Shown here: positions 7,526 through 15,179 of the stretch, piece by piece | How the letters are laid out: every line of letters starts with the position of its first letter | Numbering within the stretch: position 1 is the first letter of the stretch | Virus record (IMG/VR): IMGVR_UViG_3300005613_000173 | Span: 1 to 39,622 of that record | From: a virus | Direction: 5' to 3' (one strand) | DNA length: 39,622 nucleotides | Translations under genes and position numbers: made by a program | Notes under the pieces: generated by a model | The model's database searches: none | What the model was told of the DNA's origin: nothing | What the model saw: the letters and a program-made list of their open reading frames with translations, nothing else

Positions 7526-8598
7526 TATATTTCCCTTTCCTTATACTTCTTATGCCGAAAAGATGTTTTCTCTGAAGGCACAGATGCCGCATCTATAATA
7601 TCTTCGGACAGTTTCTTGGCTTTAGTGTTGTTGACGCTCAGGTAATGAGAAGGGTCAGGACAGACCTGAAGAAATTTATCTACATCCCACGTTTTACCGT
7701 GTGAGATAAAATGCCCAAACTCCTGATCGTTCACTATAAGCGGCCCATGCTCAGCAGTGTATGCCTTTAGTTGAGACTTTAAGGCGTCCAGTTGCCCCTC
7801 CAGCACTAACACGGTCTTACATGCTAAAGTAGCGCTCGCTTCGTCCGTCACCATTAGCTCAGATGGCGGAGTAGAACACTGCATAACATACGGACACGTT
7901 TTACAACGGCCACCCGGAACAGCCTTATACTTGCCAGCTTTTACCGACGCTTCGATTGCGTCACAGCGTTTAAGTATTTTCTTTTCCCAATCATCCAAGT
8001 CTCCGCGATTAAACACGACCACGTCAGAAATTATATTTAGCCTAACATAGTCTTGCGTGACGCGGAAACTCTCGACGTGCGGGTATTGCTTAGAAACTAA
8101 CCACGCATACGTTTTAAGCTGCCGAAGGTCAACATCTACAGCCCAACCCGTTTTATAGTCAGTGATCAGCACGCTTTCATTGTCAATAGATTCGATTAAA
8201 TCTATTTTGCCGCGGAACCATGCTTCATTGCTGTACCACGGTGCGGGGAGTAGTTCCCTGTCAAAACAAACCTCCTCCTCTATCCCTATAATATTTTCAT
8301 GTGCAAACTTATGACTATCGACAAACTTTTTAACGAGCGCCATAAAATCGTCTTGTTTTTCAAGTGGAACTTTACTTATAACGGTCAACGCAATTTCTTC
8401 CGCTTTTGTGATGTCCGTTTTGACACGTTCGGTCAAGCAGTGCTTCCCGTACTGTGCTGCGAACTCGTGTAACGACCGTCCCGGCTCGAATACGTCCTGC
8501 CCTGCTGGCTCTTTCTTGATATACTGCATGTAATATCTCTTAGGGCAATCAAACGACTTCATTCTTGTGTGACTATGTGCTATTTTACCTTGTTTCAT
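7525..8598 (-). CDS. Cas4/RecB-type PD-(D/E)XK nuclease with four-cysteine cluster
   Basis: 357 residues, SD GAGGAGGT. The nuclease core is visible as GRSLHEF (motif I, H44), RGKIDLIE (D133), ITDYKTG (D147, K149) and QLKTYAW. C18 in FDCPKRY together with C232, C235 and C241 (GGRCKTCPYVMQC) forms the split cysteine pattern of Cas4/AddB iron-sulphur nucleases. A C-terminal helical extension of about 110 residues has no motif I recognise. Family members resect DNA ends with 5' or 3' polarity. The overlap with the Rad50-like ATPase suggests that it supplies the nuclease partner usually played by Mre11/SbcD, which is absent here. Confidence 0.85.
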   Translation of the reverse strand: MKQGKIAHSHTRMKSFDCPKRYYMQYIKKEPAGQDVFEPGRSLHEFAAQYGKHCLTERVKTDITKAEEIALTVISKVPLEKQDDFMALVKKFVDSHKFAHENIIGIEEEVCFDRELLPAPWYSNEAWFRGKIDLIESIDNESVLITDYKTGWAVDVDLRQLKTYAWLVSKQYPHVESFRVTQDYVRLNIISDVVVFNRGDLDDWEKKILKRCDAIEASVKAGKYKAVPGGRCKTCPYVMQCSTPPSELMVTDEASATLACKTVLVLEGQLDALKSQLKAYTAEHGPLIVNDQEFGHFISHGKTWDVDKFLQVCPDPSHYLSVNNTKAKKLSEDIIDAASVPSEKTSFRHKKYKEREI

Positions 8599-8609
8599 TT
8601 TTTACCTCC

Positions 8610-9596
8610 TCAAAAAAGTCTCTCGCGTCGTCCGGCTTTATTCTCTGCCGTGCGCGGCGCGGGCTTAGTTTTTTTTGTCTGTGGTCTCTGCTTCTGCTGG
8701 TCGTCCAGCTCAACCACTAAACCCCTGAGAAACTCCAACCGCTCGTATACGTCCGGGTGAGTTTTCTCTATCATCCGCATTTTAGCTGGCGCAAAACCTA
8801 ACCGTTTCCCTGCGTGGGCACATTCAGACTCCGCCTTTGGGTTATGTACCGGCTCGGCTTCCTCTACAGGCTCGTCTGCGGGTACGGTGTGCGGGAAAAA
8901 GTGCTCTTGCGTATCCACATCGTCGTCAGATGGAGCGGACAGAGCGAACTGTTGCCCTTTCTGTTTCATTTGTGACAACTGAACCAGCGAATGCGTTGAT
9001 GTTAATTGTAATACATACACATTCTTTTTTTTGCCGCTCGGAGATACCTCTTTAGGCACAACGGACAACTCCAACGGCACAAATGATATGCGCCCATACG
9101 CTGATTTTATCGTGGCGAGCCCCGAATTAACATTGATGATCGAATGAAAAGACGAGGTGTCAATTTGCCATACGCCAAGGCCCGGAACGTCTGGCAATAG
9201 AAATTGGAGCATCGCCACCTGTCTACATCGTGGAGGTTTAGCGCAATACTCCTCGCAATTTTCAGGTGAACATTCAATCTCTGTCATTTCCCCTGTCTTT
9301 TCATTCAGAAGCATGGCGGTTTCCCCGTTGCCTTTACACACCAAGCCCCGCGATGAAGAATATTTTTTCAGGTACTGCGGGAATATAATCTCCCATGGCG
9401 CTACGTCCTCGATGGGAAACATGACGTTAAGGGTGCGCGGCTTCTCGCCGTACACCGTTTGAACTTCTTCTGGGCACACAAAAAAATCCACAGCAGCAGG
9501 ATATTCCTTCCCTGTCCGCTCGGATTCCCGTTTTATCCCCAAATGTATCTTCCCTAATCTGGGGAGCCGTACTTTGTCTGATAATCCCTTTATCAT
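8610..9596 (-). CDS. Gp3-like protein (phiC31 Gp3 / recombination-directionality-factor family)
   Basis: 328 residues. The pattern LPRLGKIHLGIK, YPAAVDFFVCPEEV, KPRTLNVMFPIED, GLVCKGNG, then LPDVPGLGVWQIDTSSFHSI matches the Gp3-like family, which includes the phiC31 recombination directionality factor. A cysteine cluster (C-x4-C-x3-C, then C in PPRC, about 108-124) probably binds zinc. The C-terminal third (after about 230) is acidic then basic, low-complexity and poorly conserved in appearance. No serine integrase is in the window. In many lytic phages such proteins sit in recombination/replication blocks, as here, so a DNA-annealing or replication-linked role is more plausible than excision. 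Confidence 0.7.
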   Translation of the reverse strand: MIKGLSDKVRLPRLGKIHLGIKRESERTGKEYPAAVDFFVCPEEVQTVYGEKPRTLNVMFPIEDVAPWEIIFPQYLKKYSSSRGLVCKGNGETAMLLNEKTGEMTEIECSPENCEEYCAKPPRCRQVAMLQFLLPDVPGLGVWQIDTSSFHSIINVNSGLATIKSAYGRISFVPLELSVVPKEVSPSGKKKNVYVLQLTSTHSLVQLSQMKQKGQQFALSAPSDDDVDTQEHFFPHTVPADEPVEEAEPVHNPKAESECAHAGKRLGFAPAKMRMIEKTHPDVYERLEFLRGLVVELDDQQKQRPQTKKTKPAPRTAENKAGRRERLF

Positions 9597-9611
9597 CCTT
9601 TTGTCCCTCCC

Positions 9612-9842
9612 TTAAAATTTCGGTTTTAGTTTCAGTTTCTTCGCCGGTTCTGCTTGCGCTGGTTCTGCTTGCACATCTTCAGCTTCTTTAGGTGGCTGCT
9701 CGCCATAGCCATCAGCTTCTAATCTTGCATCCAGCGCGTTTCGTATGTACACGCTCATGTTTTCGCCTGTTTTCTTCATGGCTTTATACATTCGTTTTTC
9801 CTGATCCTCGTAAATGTAAACTGTTTTAAATATCAGACTCAT
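9612..9842 (-). CDS. Ribbon-helix-helix (CopG-like) DNA-binding protein
   Basis: 76 residues. A short N-terminal strand (FKTVYIYED) is followed by two helices (QEKRMYKAMKKTG and SVYIRNALDARLEADG), the RHH layout. The C-terminal 30 residues are a Pro/Glu/Ala linker ending in a Lys tail (KKLKLKPKF). Its ATG overlaps the preceding stop by one base (TAATG). As a small dimeric DNA binder it is a candidate repressor of phage promoters, possibly at the palindrome at 17479, but nothing in the sequence proves the target. Confidence 0.6.
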   Translation of the reverse strand: MSLIFKTVYIYEDQEKRMYKAMKKTGENMSVYIRNALDARLEADGYGEQPPKEAEDVQAEPAQAEPAKKLKLKPKF

Positions 9843-11395
9843 TATTTTTCACCTCCTTTCGCATACGCAAATCGGGGCGCATATGCAAACTCGGTTAGAG
9901 TATCGAGCCCCACACACTCCCAGTTCTCAGGCATAAACGTCATAAAGGTCTGCACATTATCAGGAGACCATGTTTGACCGTTCACGCCAACAAAGACAAA
10001 CGCCGGTAGATTGTTCCTGACCCCATTTTTAAGCCACTTAGCCCATATCTGATAATCAGAGACATCAATGGGCGGAGTTGGGAGCATGGTTTTCAGCGTG
10101 AGAAGTCCATTAACCTTTTTCGTTGCCAACTCGTACTCAAACGTTGGCATTGTCTCAAGTAACATGTTGCACTTGAGACTATTACGAATACGGGTAACAG
10201 TCTCATCTGTAGCCCACCAAATCCAAATATGTTTCATATCCGTTTTGTTCATGTGTTGCCTTGTAATCTCCAGATATTGACTCTGATATTTGTAGGCGTC
10301 AAGGTCAGTGTATCCCATGCCGTTACAAGCGCAGACATGGTAATCGTTAGGAGTGGATACCCCATAGTAATGGTACAAGACAGATGGGCACATGTCTATC
10401 ATTATAGGAATCCAATCCCATGCAATCGGTATTGACCGCGGTTTTTCCCAGTGCCTAATACGAGTGTACATATTCGCTGCTATATTACTACCCTCACTGA
10501 ATACCCACGCCACATATACCTTATCTTTCTCAGGGTATAACCGCTGCCATTTCTTCTGCTTCGGCAACTTAACTTTAAAGCCGCTATGCACGGATAAATT
10601 AGGTGAAGTGTGAGCTACAACAAGATAGTGACCATGCTCTGCTAAGTACCGGATTAAACCCCTCTCGTTATCAAAATCATCGCCGGGATGTATTAACCCA
10701 TCCCATTCGCGAGTGCCGCCAAATTTCCCGTATGGGTACCCGCATCTCTCCATTCCCCACACACCCAACACAGGGCAATTTCTGTCGGCATCATCAAGCA
10801 CGCGGTCAAACACACGCCTATCCTCATCTGTGCTAAAAAAGGTAAAGATTTTGTTAGCCGTTAGATAGTCCCACAATTCAGTGTAAGCGCGGGGATGATA
10901 ATGAGCCAACACTGTTTTACTACACTTAGGCCACAGGTGTTTATATGCCCATTTATAGCCGCGCTGAAGATTCCATTTATGCTTAACCGGTATCCGCAAG
11001 ACTTTATTTAACTCTGTGGATACCGGAATTAAATTTTCAATAGCGCACCACATATATAATATGTTTGCGTTTTTCCACTTTTTCGGGTCATAATACCAGC
11101 CGCCCGGATATTCTATAGCTCCCTGATAATCGGCCTTAAACCTTTTGAAGACTTGGCCCAAATCGGACATAGGCTCGAACTCTATGCCGTGTTCGGCTGT
11201 TAGTATATTAGGCCAAGGATCATTACCCGTGCAAGTATTTTCATACTTATCGTGATATACATACAGGCGTGGTTCCCGCCTGTTCACGAGTCCCTGTAAC
11301 ACAGATAGCGCTATTCGTTCGGGATATAATCCCGTTTTCTCTGTGAATAACACCATCTTTTTGGCTGGCTGTGGCTGTTTTGGAATTGCGCTCAT
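9842..11395 (-). CDS. GxGYxYP-type putative glycoside hydrolase
   Basis: 517 residues. The N-terminal part (ERIALSVLQGLVNRREPRLYV, split here around residue 40) matches the N-terminal module of the GxGYxYP family. That family's proteins carry a short 'LQG..NR..PRLYV' element followed by an acidic Trp-rich region. A CNGMGYTDLD segment (about 368) resembles the GxGY signature in a diverged form, with TD in place of YP. The centre is rich in Trp, Tyr and Asp, as expected of a sugar-binding beta/alpha barrel. There is no signal peptide, so the phage product would act inside the cell. Function in the family is itself predicted. Finding it in an early phage operon, coupled to an RHH gene, is unusual. 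SD GAGGG, four bases from the start. Confidence 0.55.
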   Translation of the reverse strand: MSAIPKQPQPAKKMVLFTEKTGLYPERIALSVLQGLVNRREPRLYVYHDKYENTCTGNDPWPNILTAEHGIEFEPMSDLGQVFKRFKADYQGAIEYPGGWYYDPKKWKNANILYMWCAIENLIPVSTELNKVLRIPVKHKWNLQRGYKWAYKHLWPKCSKTVLAHYHPRAYTELWDYLTANKIFTFFSTDEDRRVFDRVLDDADRNCPVLGVWGMERCGYPYGKFGGTREWDGLIHPGDDFDNERGLIRYLAEHGHYLVVAHTSPNLSVHSGFKVKLPKQKKWQRLYPEKDKVYVAWVFSEGSNIAANMYTRIRHWEKPRSIPIAWDWIPIMIDMCPSVLYHYYGVSTPNDYHVCACNGMGYTDLDAYKYQSQYLEITRQHMNKTDMKHIWIWWATDETVTRIRNSLKCNMLLETMPTFEYELATKKVNGLLTLKTMLPTPPIDVSDYQIWAKWLKNGVRNNLPAFVFVGVNGQTWSPDNVQTFMTFMPENWECVGLDTLTEFAYAPRFAYAKGGEK

Positions 11396-11610
11396 TTTCC
11401 CTCGGGATAAAATCCGGGCTGTTTTATACAGCTTTTGGAATCGCTATCACTCCACGTCTGGTATCTCTCCGCAAGATGGGGAGCGTGGGCAAAGAAGCTT
11501 TTTATGTCTATAGGCGTCTTTTGTTTGGTTTGTTTCCATCTCCCCTTTATAAGAGCCATCCCCCCCATCACCAACAGTATCGATACAGTCACTGCTATTA
11601 GTTTCTTCAT
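11392..11610 (-). CDS. 72-residue membrane-anchored small protein
   Basis: ATG 11610 is preceded by AGGAGGGA with ideal spacing; the frame is open further upstream but without an SD. MKK followed by a hydrophobic segment (LIAVTVSILLVMGGMALI) is a typical N-terminal anchor. The basic/polar remainder ends QPGFYPEGK. The TGA overlaps the ATG of the GxGYxYP gene as ATGA. No family recognised. About 164 bases overlap the 3' part of the 137-codon frame upstream. Confidence 0.65.
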   Translation of the reverse strand: MKKLIAVTVSILLVMGGMALIKGRWKQTKQKTPIDIKSFFAHAPHLAERYQTWSDSDSKSCIKQPGFYPEGK

Positions 11611-11860
11611 CGTTCCCTCCTGTTTTCTCCCCAAGATGGGGAGCAACGCAACAATACAATTCACACAGAAAACCCGACTTGTCGGTTGGGTTGTTCCGCC
11701 CCACTACAAGAGAAAAATCCCGCCGGCCGGCTCGATAGATGGCTACGCCCAGATTATATTTCTTGGACAATTGCCTACCGATATCTTTAGCGGTTTCTAA
11801 GTCTATGTTATGCGTATTTACGTGTGCCACTAAATGCCACTCAATTCCGTTTTTTTCCAT
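11447..11860 (-). CDS. Small orphan protein with long 3' overlap
   Basis: 137 codons from ATG 11860; a GAGGAGGGG SD lies about 11 bases away. The first 75 residues look like a folded alpha/beta protein (IEWHLVAHVNTH, AKDIGRQLSKKYNLG, FSLVVGRNN). The last 55 are Gly/Asp/Ser/Cys-rich and lie fully over the 72-residue membrane protein in another frame, so they may be a run-on after loss of an original stop near 11620. No family recognised. I believe the N-terminal part; the true C-terminus is doubtful. Confidence 0.55.
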   Translation of the reverse strand: MEKNGIEWHLVAHVNTHNIDLETAKDIGRQLSKKYNLGVAIYRAGRRDFSLVVGRNNPTDKSGFLCELYCCVAPHLGEKTGGNDEETNSSDCIDTVGDGGDGSYKGEMETNQTKDAYRHKKLLCPRSPSCGEIPDVE

Positions 11861-11878
11861 GCTTATGTTTACCCCTCC

Positions 11879-12151
11879 TCATAACAGAGCATCTATTAAT
11901 TGCCCTATGCCAGCATTAATTTTGTCATAGCTCATTATAGGTAATTCCATCACATTATCAGCTCCAGTATCTATCCATCCAGTATCATGATGATAGGCGG
12001 CCAGAACTATAGGCTCGTCGTGCTCGTCCGTTTCGAGGCTGTCAATTAACTCGACAGACTCACCCTGATTTAAACCGTTAATAATGTCGCGGAAATCGTC
12101 TATTTTTTTGATTGGACACCACTCTCCCTCAAGGTCTACTCGTTTTATCAT
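11879..12151 (-). CDS. 90-residue acidic orphan protein
   Basis: The start ATG overlaps the stop of the upstream gene as ATGA, so it is translationally coupled. The sequence is strongly acidic (ELIDSLETDEHDEP) with alternating beta-like segments (PIVLAAYHH, VMELPIMSYDKI). No family recognised. It belongs to a run of four small early genes (11879-13215). Such acidic phage proteins can be inhibitors or DNA mimics, but nothing here shows that specifically. Confidence 0.7.
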   Translation of the reverse strand: MIKRVDLEGEWCPIKKIDDFRDIINGLNQGESVELIDSLETDEHDEPIVLAAYHHDTGWIDTGADNVMELPIMSYDKINAGIGQLIDALL

Positions 12152-12480
12152 TTTTTATCCCTCTCTTCATTTGATAGTTCCACCGTTTTCATTCTCTTTA
12201 ACAGCGTTGATAGCTGGTTTCGGATGGATTCAAATTTCGTTTTTAATTCCGCATACGTCTCCAATGTTTCTTTCGCCTCCTTATACATCGGCGATACATA
12301 TAAATTAATCTTATTTCTGTTTATCATGTTCTGGTATTTATTCGTCACATCATTAAGCTGTTTGTTTAAATTTAGATCCTCAGCGAAACCAATCCAACCA
12401 TCAAAACCCGCCAATTGTACCAGCTCATCGGACGTCATTGTAACAATGAATTCTTCTTTTGTTGTTCCTATAATTTTCAT
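12148..12480 (-). CDS. 110-residue helical orphan protein
   Basis: AAGGAG SD before ATG 12480. A beta-like N-terminus (KIIGTTKEEFIVTM) includes a short DELVQLAGF element. The remainder is a long charged helix (TLETYAELKTKFESIRNQL), consistent with a coiled-coil dimer. No family recognised. It is coupled to the next acidic gene. Confidence 0.7.
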   Translation of the reverse strand: MKIIGTTKEEFIVTMTSDELVQLAGFDGWIGFAEDLNLNKQLNDVTNKYQNMINRNKINLYVSPMYKEAKETLETYAELKTKFESIRNQLSTLLKRMKTVELSNEERDKK

Positions 12481-12503
12481 AATAATTCTCCTTTTCGTTT
12501 CTG

Positions 12504-12944
12504 TTACGATACGCTGTCTGCCATCGCTATCGCTACACGTTTTGCGTCTTCGAGTGTACGCACCTGAAAGCCTATTGGTACTCGTCTATCTTCTTCTGGA
12601 TATTCTTCTAAATAGCCGTCAACAAATCCTGAAGTTGTTGGTAAATCTCCTTTCTTAGATATATAACCTATACCGAAACCACAAATAGCTCTATGACTCC
12701 AGCCGTACCATTTATTCTCTTTTTTGCAATATCCTATAGAACAAACCGTATGGTCCGGAGATGATAGTTCTGGCAATATTCCCTTTTTGGCACATAGGAA
12801 ATGTGCTTCTTTTGAAGTCCCGATATAATCTCCATTGTAATTATAGGCGGAAGTCATCTCGAAGCCGCCCTCAAAAACTTCTCGTCGCAGAATATATCCA
12901 GTTTTATATTTACGCGTCCATTTTATTTTATTTTCTTTTTTCAT
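12504..12944 (-). CDS. 146-residue phage orphan with Cys/Trp-rich core
   Basis: SD GGAGAGGTGA before ATG 12944. Conserved-looking core: AYNYNGDYIGTSKEA, FLCAKKGI, VCSIGYCKKENKWYGWSHR, FGIGY. The four cysteines (in FLCAK, TVCSI, GYCKK, AICGF) could bind metal but lack a standard spacing. The C-terminal helix (TLEDAKRVAIAMADSV) is amphipathic. I recall similar uncharacterised proteins in other phages. Function unknown; the 'WYGWSHRA' motif would be a good search handle. Confidence 0.7.
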   Translation of the reverse strand: MKKENKIKWTRKYKTGYILRREVFEGGFEMTSAYNYNGDYIGTSKEAHFLCAKKGILPELSSPDHTVCSIGYCKKENKWYGWSHRAICGFGIGYISKKGDLPTTSGFVDGYLEEYPEEDRRVPIGFQVRTLEDAKRVAIAMADSVS

Positions 12945-12960
12945 TGTTCACCTCTCCTTT

Positions 12961-13215
12961 TTATAATCGTTTCATAGTATCCGCATTAAACAGTCCGCGT
13001 GGTTGTCCACATCGCGGACTCTCTGGCGGGTAATAATCGATTATTATCCGTTCCCCGTGTTTACTGCCTAATCTACATATTGGCTCACTATCCCAGCCGC
13101 TAATCCTCCTAACTATTTTGCGCCAATGAGCTGCTGGGATAACATCTATTATCTCATTGGGGGCACATCCAATCTGCTTTCCATCACTAATAATATATAT
13201 TTTTTCCCCTTTCAT
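12961..13215 (-). CDS. 84-residue orphan protein
   Basis: SD GAGGTG, six bases before ATG 13215. Beta-rich start (KIYIISDGKQIGCAP), then EIIDVIPAAHWRKIVRRI, then a Cys/Pro/Gly-rich end. No family recognised. It is placed between the DUF5662-like and Cys/Trp-rich genes in the early operon. Confidence 0.65.
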   Translation of the reverse strand: MKGEKIYIISDGKQIGCAPNEIIDVIPAAHWRKIVRRISGWDSEPICRLGSKHGERIIIDYYPPESPRCGQPRGLFNADTMKRL

Positions 13216-13243
13216 ATTGCACCTCCATCATTCTGTATTATTT

Positions 13244-13891
13244 CTATTCGAATATTTTCTTCATTACCATTTCCAATGAACCGCAAAGGCGTTTAATCAT
13301 ACTATATTCACCTCTTACCGTTTTACCTTCGTCCTCATTTGTCAATTCCTCCGGGGGGATGTTAGCAGATTTAAAAATATTTCCTATTTGGATCATTAGA
13401 TTTTTAGTCTGCTCCCAGTCAAAGTCGTCAGAAAAATTCTTGGATTGTCTTTCTCGCCACACATCATTAAAATAGTTTAAAAAATTGCCCTCTTCAAGTT
13501 CTTCTGCCATAGCTTGTAAATCGCAGGCCATTTCAATTATTTCGATTTTAGACATTTGCCCACAATCCTCAACAAATCGTTCAGGATGATGATTCTCCAC
13601 AGTATAATGATTTTTCCATGCTTTATCGAAATTATATTGTTGTCCATCTGTAAGATCAGTATTTGTCTTTTTACACCACGAAAAATCGATGTAAGCTCTA
13701 AACTGTTGCATTTGAAATTTAGAGCTGTCGTGATGTAATACGTTCTTAAATAATTGTCTGCAATCCTCAACATCAAGCCCTAAGTCTTCCGTATGATTCA
13801 GTATAAGATACAACGCGCTTTTTTGAACCCGTTTGATGTGGTCAAACGTCCTTTGAAAATAATATCTTTCTGATGATAATAAATTGTTCAT
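13244..13891 (-). CDS. DUF5662-like protein
   Basis: 215 residues. The motifs HIKRVQKSALYLIL, LHHDSSKF, FRAYIDF and FDKAWKNHYTVENHH match the DUF5662 pattern, in which an HD-S-K-F element and a later HxxxNxHH element recur. The paired histidines/aspartates suggest a metal site on an all-helical fold, reminiscent of HD domains. The biochemical function is not established. The ATG overlaps the stop of the 36-residue gene upstream (ATGA). Confidence 0.65.
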   Translation of the reverse strand: MNNLLSSERYYFQRTFDHIKRVQKSALYLILNHTEDLGLDVEDCRQLFKNVLHHDSSKFQMQQFRAYIDFSWCKKTNTDLTDGQQYNFDKAWKNHYTVENHHPERFVEDCGQMSKIEIIEMACDLQAMAEELEEGNFLNYFNDVWRERQSKNFSDDFDWEQTKNLMIQIGNIFKSANIPPEELTNEDEGKTVRGEYSMIKRLCGSLEMVMKKIFE

Positions 13892-13998
13892 TTTCTCTCC
13901 TCCCCCGAACTATCTCGAACTATATTAATATTATCTTTCATCTTATCGCGAATAAAGACATATTCTATTATTACATATACACTAACACCTTTATCCAT
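13888..13998 (-). CDS. 36-residue coupled small protein
   Basis: ATG 13998 lies inside the last codons of the upstream gene. GAGGAG sits about ten bases before it, and the TGA overlaps the ATG of the DUF5662-like gene. The product is MDKGVSVYVIIEYVFIRDKM followed by a charged tail ending GEERK. The short hydrophobic N-terminal half is not long enough for a sure membrane span. Double overlap on both sides is the main evidence that it is translated. No family recognised. Confidence 0.5.
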   Translation of the reverse strand: MDKGVSVYVIIEYVFIRDKMKDNINIVRDSSGEERK

Positions 13999-14305
13999 TT
14001 TTCATCATCTCCTCAGTCTTACATTGAGCTTTATATCTCTCGTTCAGCCTATCATGTAAGACTTGCTGTATTATGGCTAATAATCTTTTAATGGTTTCTG
14101 GATAACTCATTTCTAACAAAGAATTAGCCGATATTATGATTTCTATTGGTTTTTCTGGTGGCGTTCTATAAAATAGAACGCCCTTTTTATCGTCATCCAA
14201 CAGTTCCCCACTAAATGGATTGATCAACATCACTGCATCACGGTGAGATCTCCTTGAAACACTTATGATATGAGAGAGCATATTTTCATATTTCGTCCTC
14301 TTCAT
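13991..14305 (-). CDS. 104-residue orphan protein
   Basis: AAGGAGGAG SD before ATG 14305. Basic N-terminus (MKRTKYENMLSHII), a central Asp-rich turn (ELLDDDKKG), a strand with PIEIIISAN, and C-terminal helices (TIKRLLAIIQQVLHDRLNER). No family recognised. It is the first gene after the internal terminator at 14330-14368, so its expression may depend on read-through. Confidence 0.65.
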   Translation of the reverse strand: MKRTKYENMLSHIISVSRRSHRDAVMLINPFSGELLDDDKKGVLFYRTPPEKPIEIIISANSLLEMSYPETIKRLLAIIQQVLHDRLNERYKAQCKTEEMMKNG

Positions 14306-14329
14306 CGTTTCGTACTCCTCCTTTCCATC

Positions 14330-14368
14330 AAAAAAAAGCCACAGCTACGTTATTCTGTAACTGTGGCT
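14330..14368 (-). terminator. Internal Rho-independent terminator / attenuator in early operon
   Basis: On the - strand, AGCCACAG-t-TAC and GTA-g-CTGTGGCT form an 11-of-12-bp stem (14357-14368 with 14337-14348) with an 8-nt loop, followed by a run of eight T. It lies between the genes starting at 14661 and 14305 and would end or attenuate the leftward transcript in the middle of the operon. No convincing promoter lies between it and the next gene. Confidence 0.85.
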
Positions 14369-14415
14369 GTGCGCCCTTAGCGCTGTGCCATTATATTATT
14401 TTAGGTGAGGTGGAG

Positions 14416-14661
14416 CTATGCCAATAATAGCTCCAGTTCTATTTCGTCGCCCGCCTCCGCGAGAGACAAGCGCATCATGGTGTCCTCATCGACCCCATGA
14501 GTATATCGGTCTCGGAGACGTATCCCCGATACCTTACTGAAATTATATCGTTTCTGGTGGTCGGCACTCTCCACCGGAAACGTGCGGAGCTCTCGCCCCG
14601 CGTTATCACATAGCCGACACCGGAGCCGGCCCGTGTCGTCCGTGAAGAAAACAGTTTTCAT
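14416..14661 (-). CDS. 81-residue orphan protein
   Basis: SD GGAGGTGA; the ATG overlaps the TGA of the upstream gene (ATGA). Begins MKTVFFTDDTGRLRCRLCDN, which includes an isolated CxxC. Rich in Arg, Asp and Glu, ending in an acidic/leucine tail (AGDEIELELLLA). No family recognised. Last gene before the internal terminator. Confidence 0.65.
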   Translation of the reverse strand: MKTVFFTDDTGRLRCRLCDNAGRELRTFPVESADHQKRYNFSKVSGIRLRDRYTHGVDEDTMMRLSLAEAGDEIELELLLA

Positions 14662-15128
14662 TCGTCATTCACCTCCTCACTTCCGCCGGTGTTCTCTCTC
14701 CGAAATAGAGCGGGACAAGCCTCAGCCGCGATGCGGCGGACATAAAGCCCTAACTCAGGGCCGTAACGATAGACCCGAAGAGTGTATTTCGACAGTAGCG
14801 CGTAAGTGACACCTTTCTTATAGTTACCTATCAGATAGGCAATTACTCCTATCTTTTCCTTCCTAGGACTATCACATTTGATGTTGACGGGATAAAACCC
14901 GTCTTTTTCCAGGCGGAATAGCCTGTCATTTTCCGTATCATCTTCTTCCGTTCTAATGTACATGTCATCCCATTCACAGGATCCATCTTTAGGGAGAAGG
15001 GAGAACTTCTCCGATAGTTTTTTTAGCCCCGATTCTGGGGCTTCACTCATGACTATTTCCTCCCATGTTGGGAGGGATATTTCTATCTCCTTCGCCTTCG
15101 CCTTTTTCGTTCCCTTTTTAGCTGTCAT
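14658..15128 (-). CDS. 156-residue orphan protein
   Basis: SD AAGGAGGT directly downstream of a two-hairpin repeat. A lysine-rich N-terminus (TAKKGTKKAKAKEIEI) leads to an acidic middle (RTEEDDTENDRL) and a mixed alpha/beta C-terminal half (KIGVIAYLIGNY, YALLSKYTLRVYRYG). No family recognised. It is coupled to the 81-residue gene. Confidence 0.65.
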   Translation of the reverse strand: MTAKKGTKKAKAKEIEISLPTWEEIVMSEAPESGLKKLSEKFSLLPKDGSCEWDDMYIRTEEDDTENDRLFRLEKDGFYPVNIKCDSPRKEKIGVIAYLIGNYKKGVTYALLSKYTLRVYRYGPELGLYVRRIAAEACPALFRRENTGGSEEVNDE

Positions 15129-15140
15129 TTTTACCTCCTT

Positions 15141-15179
15141 CCCGCTTCCGCGGGTGTGTGGCGTCGCCCGACATTGGGC
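15141..15179 (-). repeat. Two-hairpin GC-rich repeat, copy A
   Basis: On the + strand: CCCGC-ttcc-GCGGG (15141-15154), spacer TGTGTGGCGTC, then GCCC-gacatt-GGGC (15166-15179). In the transcribed (-) direction both hairpins come just before the SD of the gene at 15128. Related copies are at 16889, 17378 and (inverted) 19288. Confidence 0.7.

Noticed and set aside
8610-9596. Lysogeny module because the Gp3-like family includes an excision factor
   Set aside because: No integrase, repressor or attachment-site-like repeat is visible, and the gene sits in a recombination block common in lytic phages.
14365-14410. TATAAT-like word at the left of the internal terminator as promoter for the downstream genes
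   Set aside because: No -35 box at 16-18 bases, and transcription from it would run straight into the terminator.
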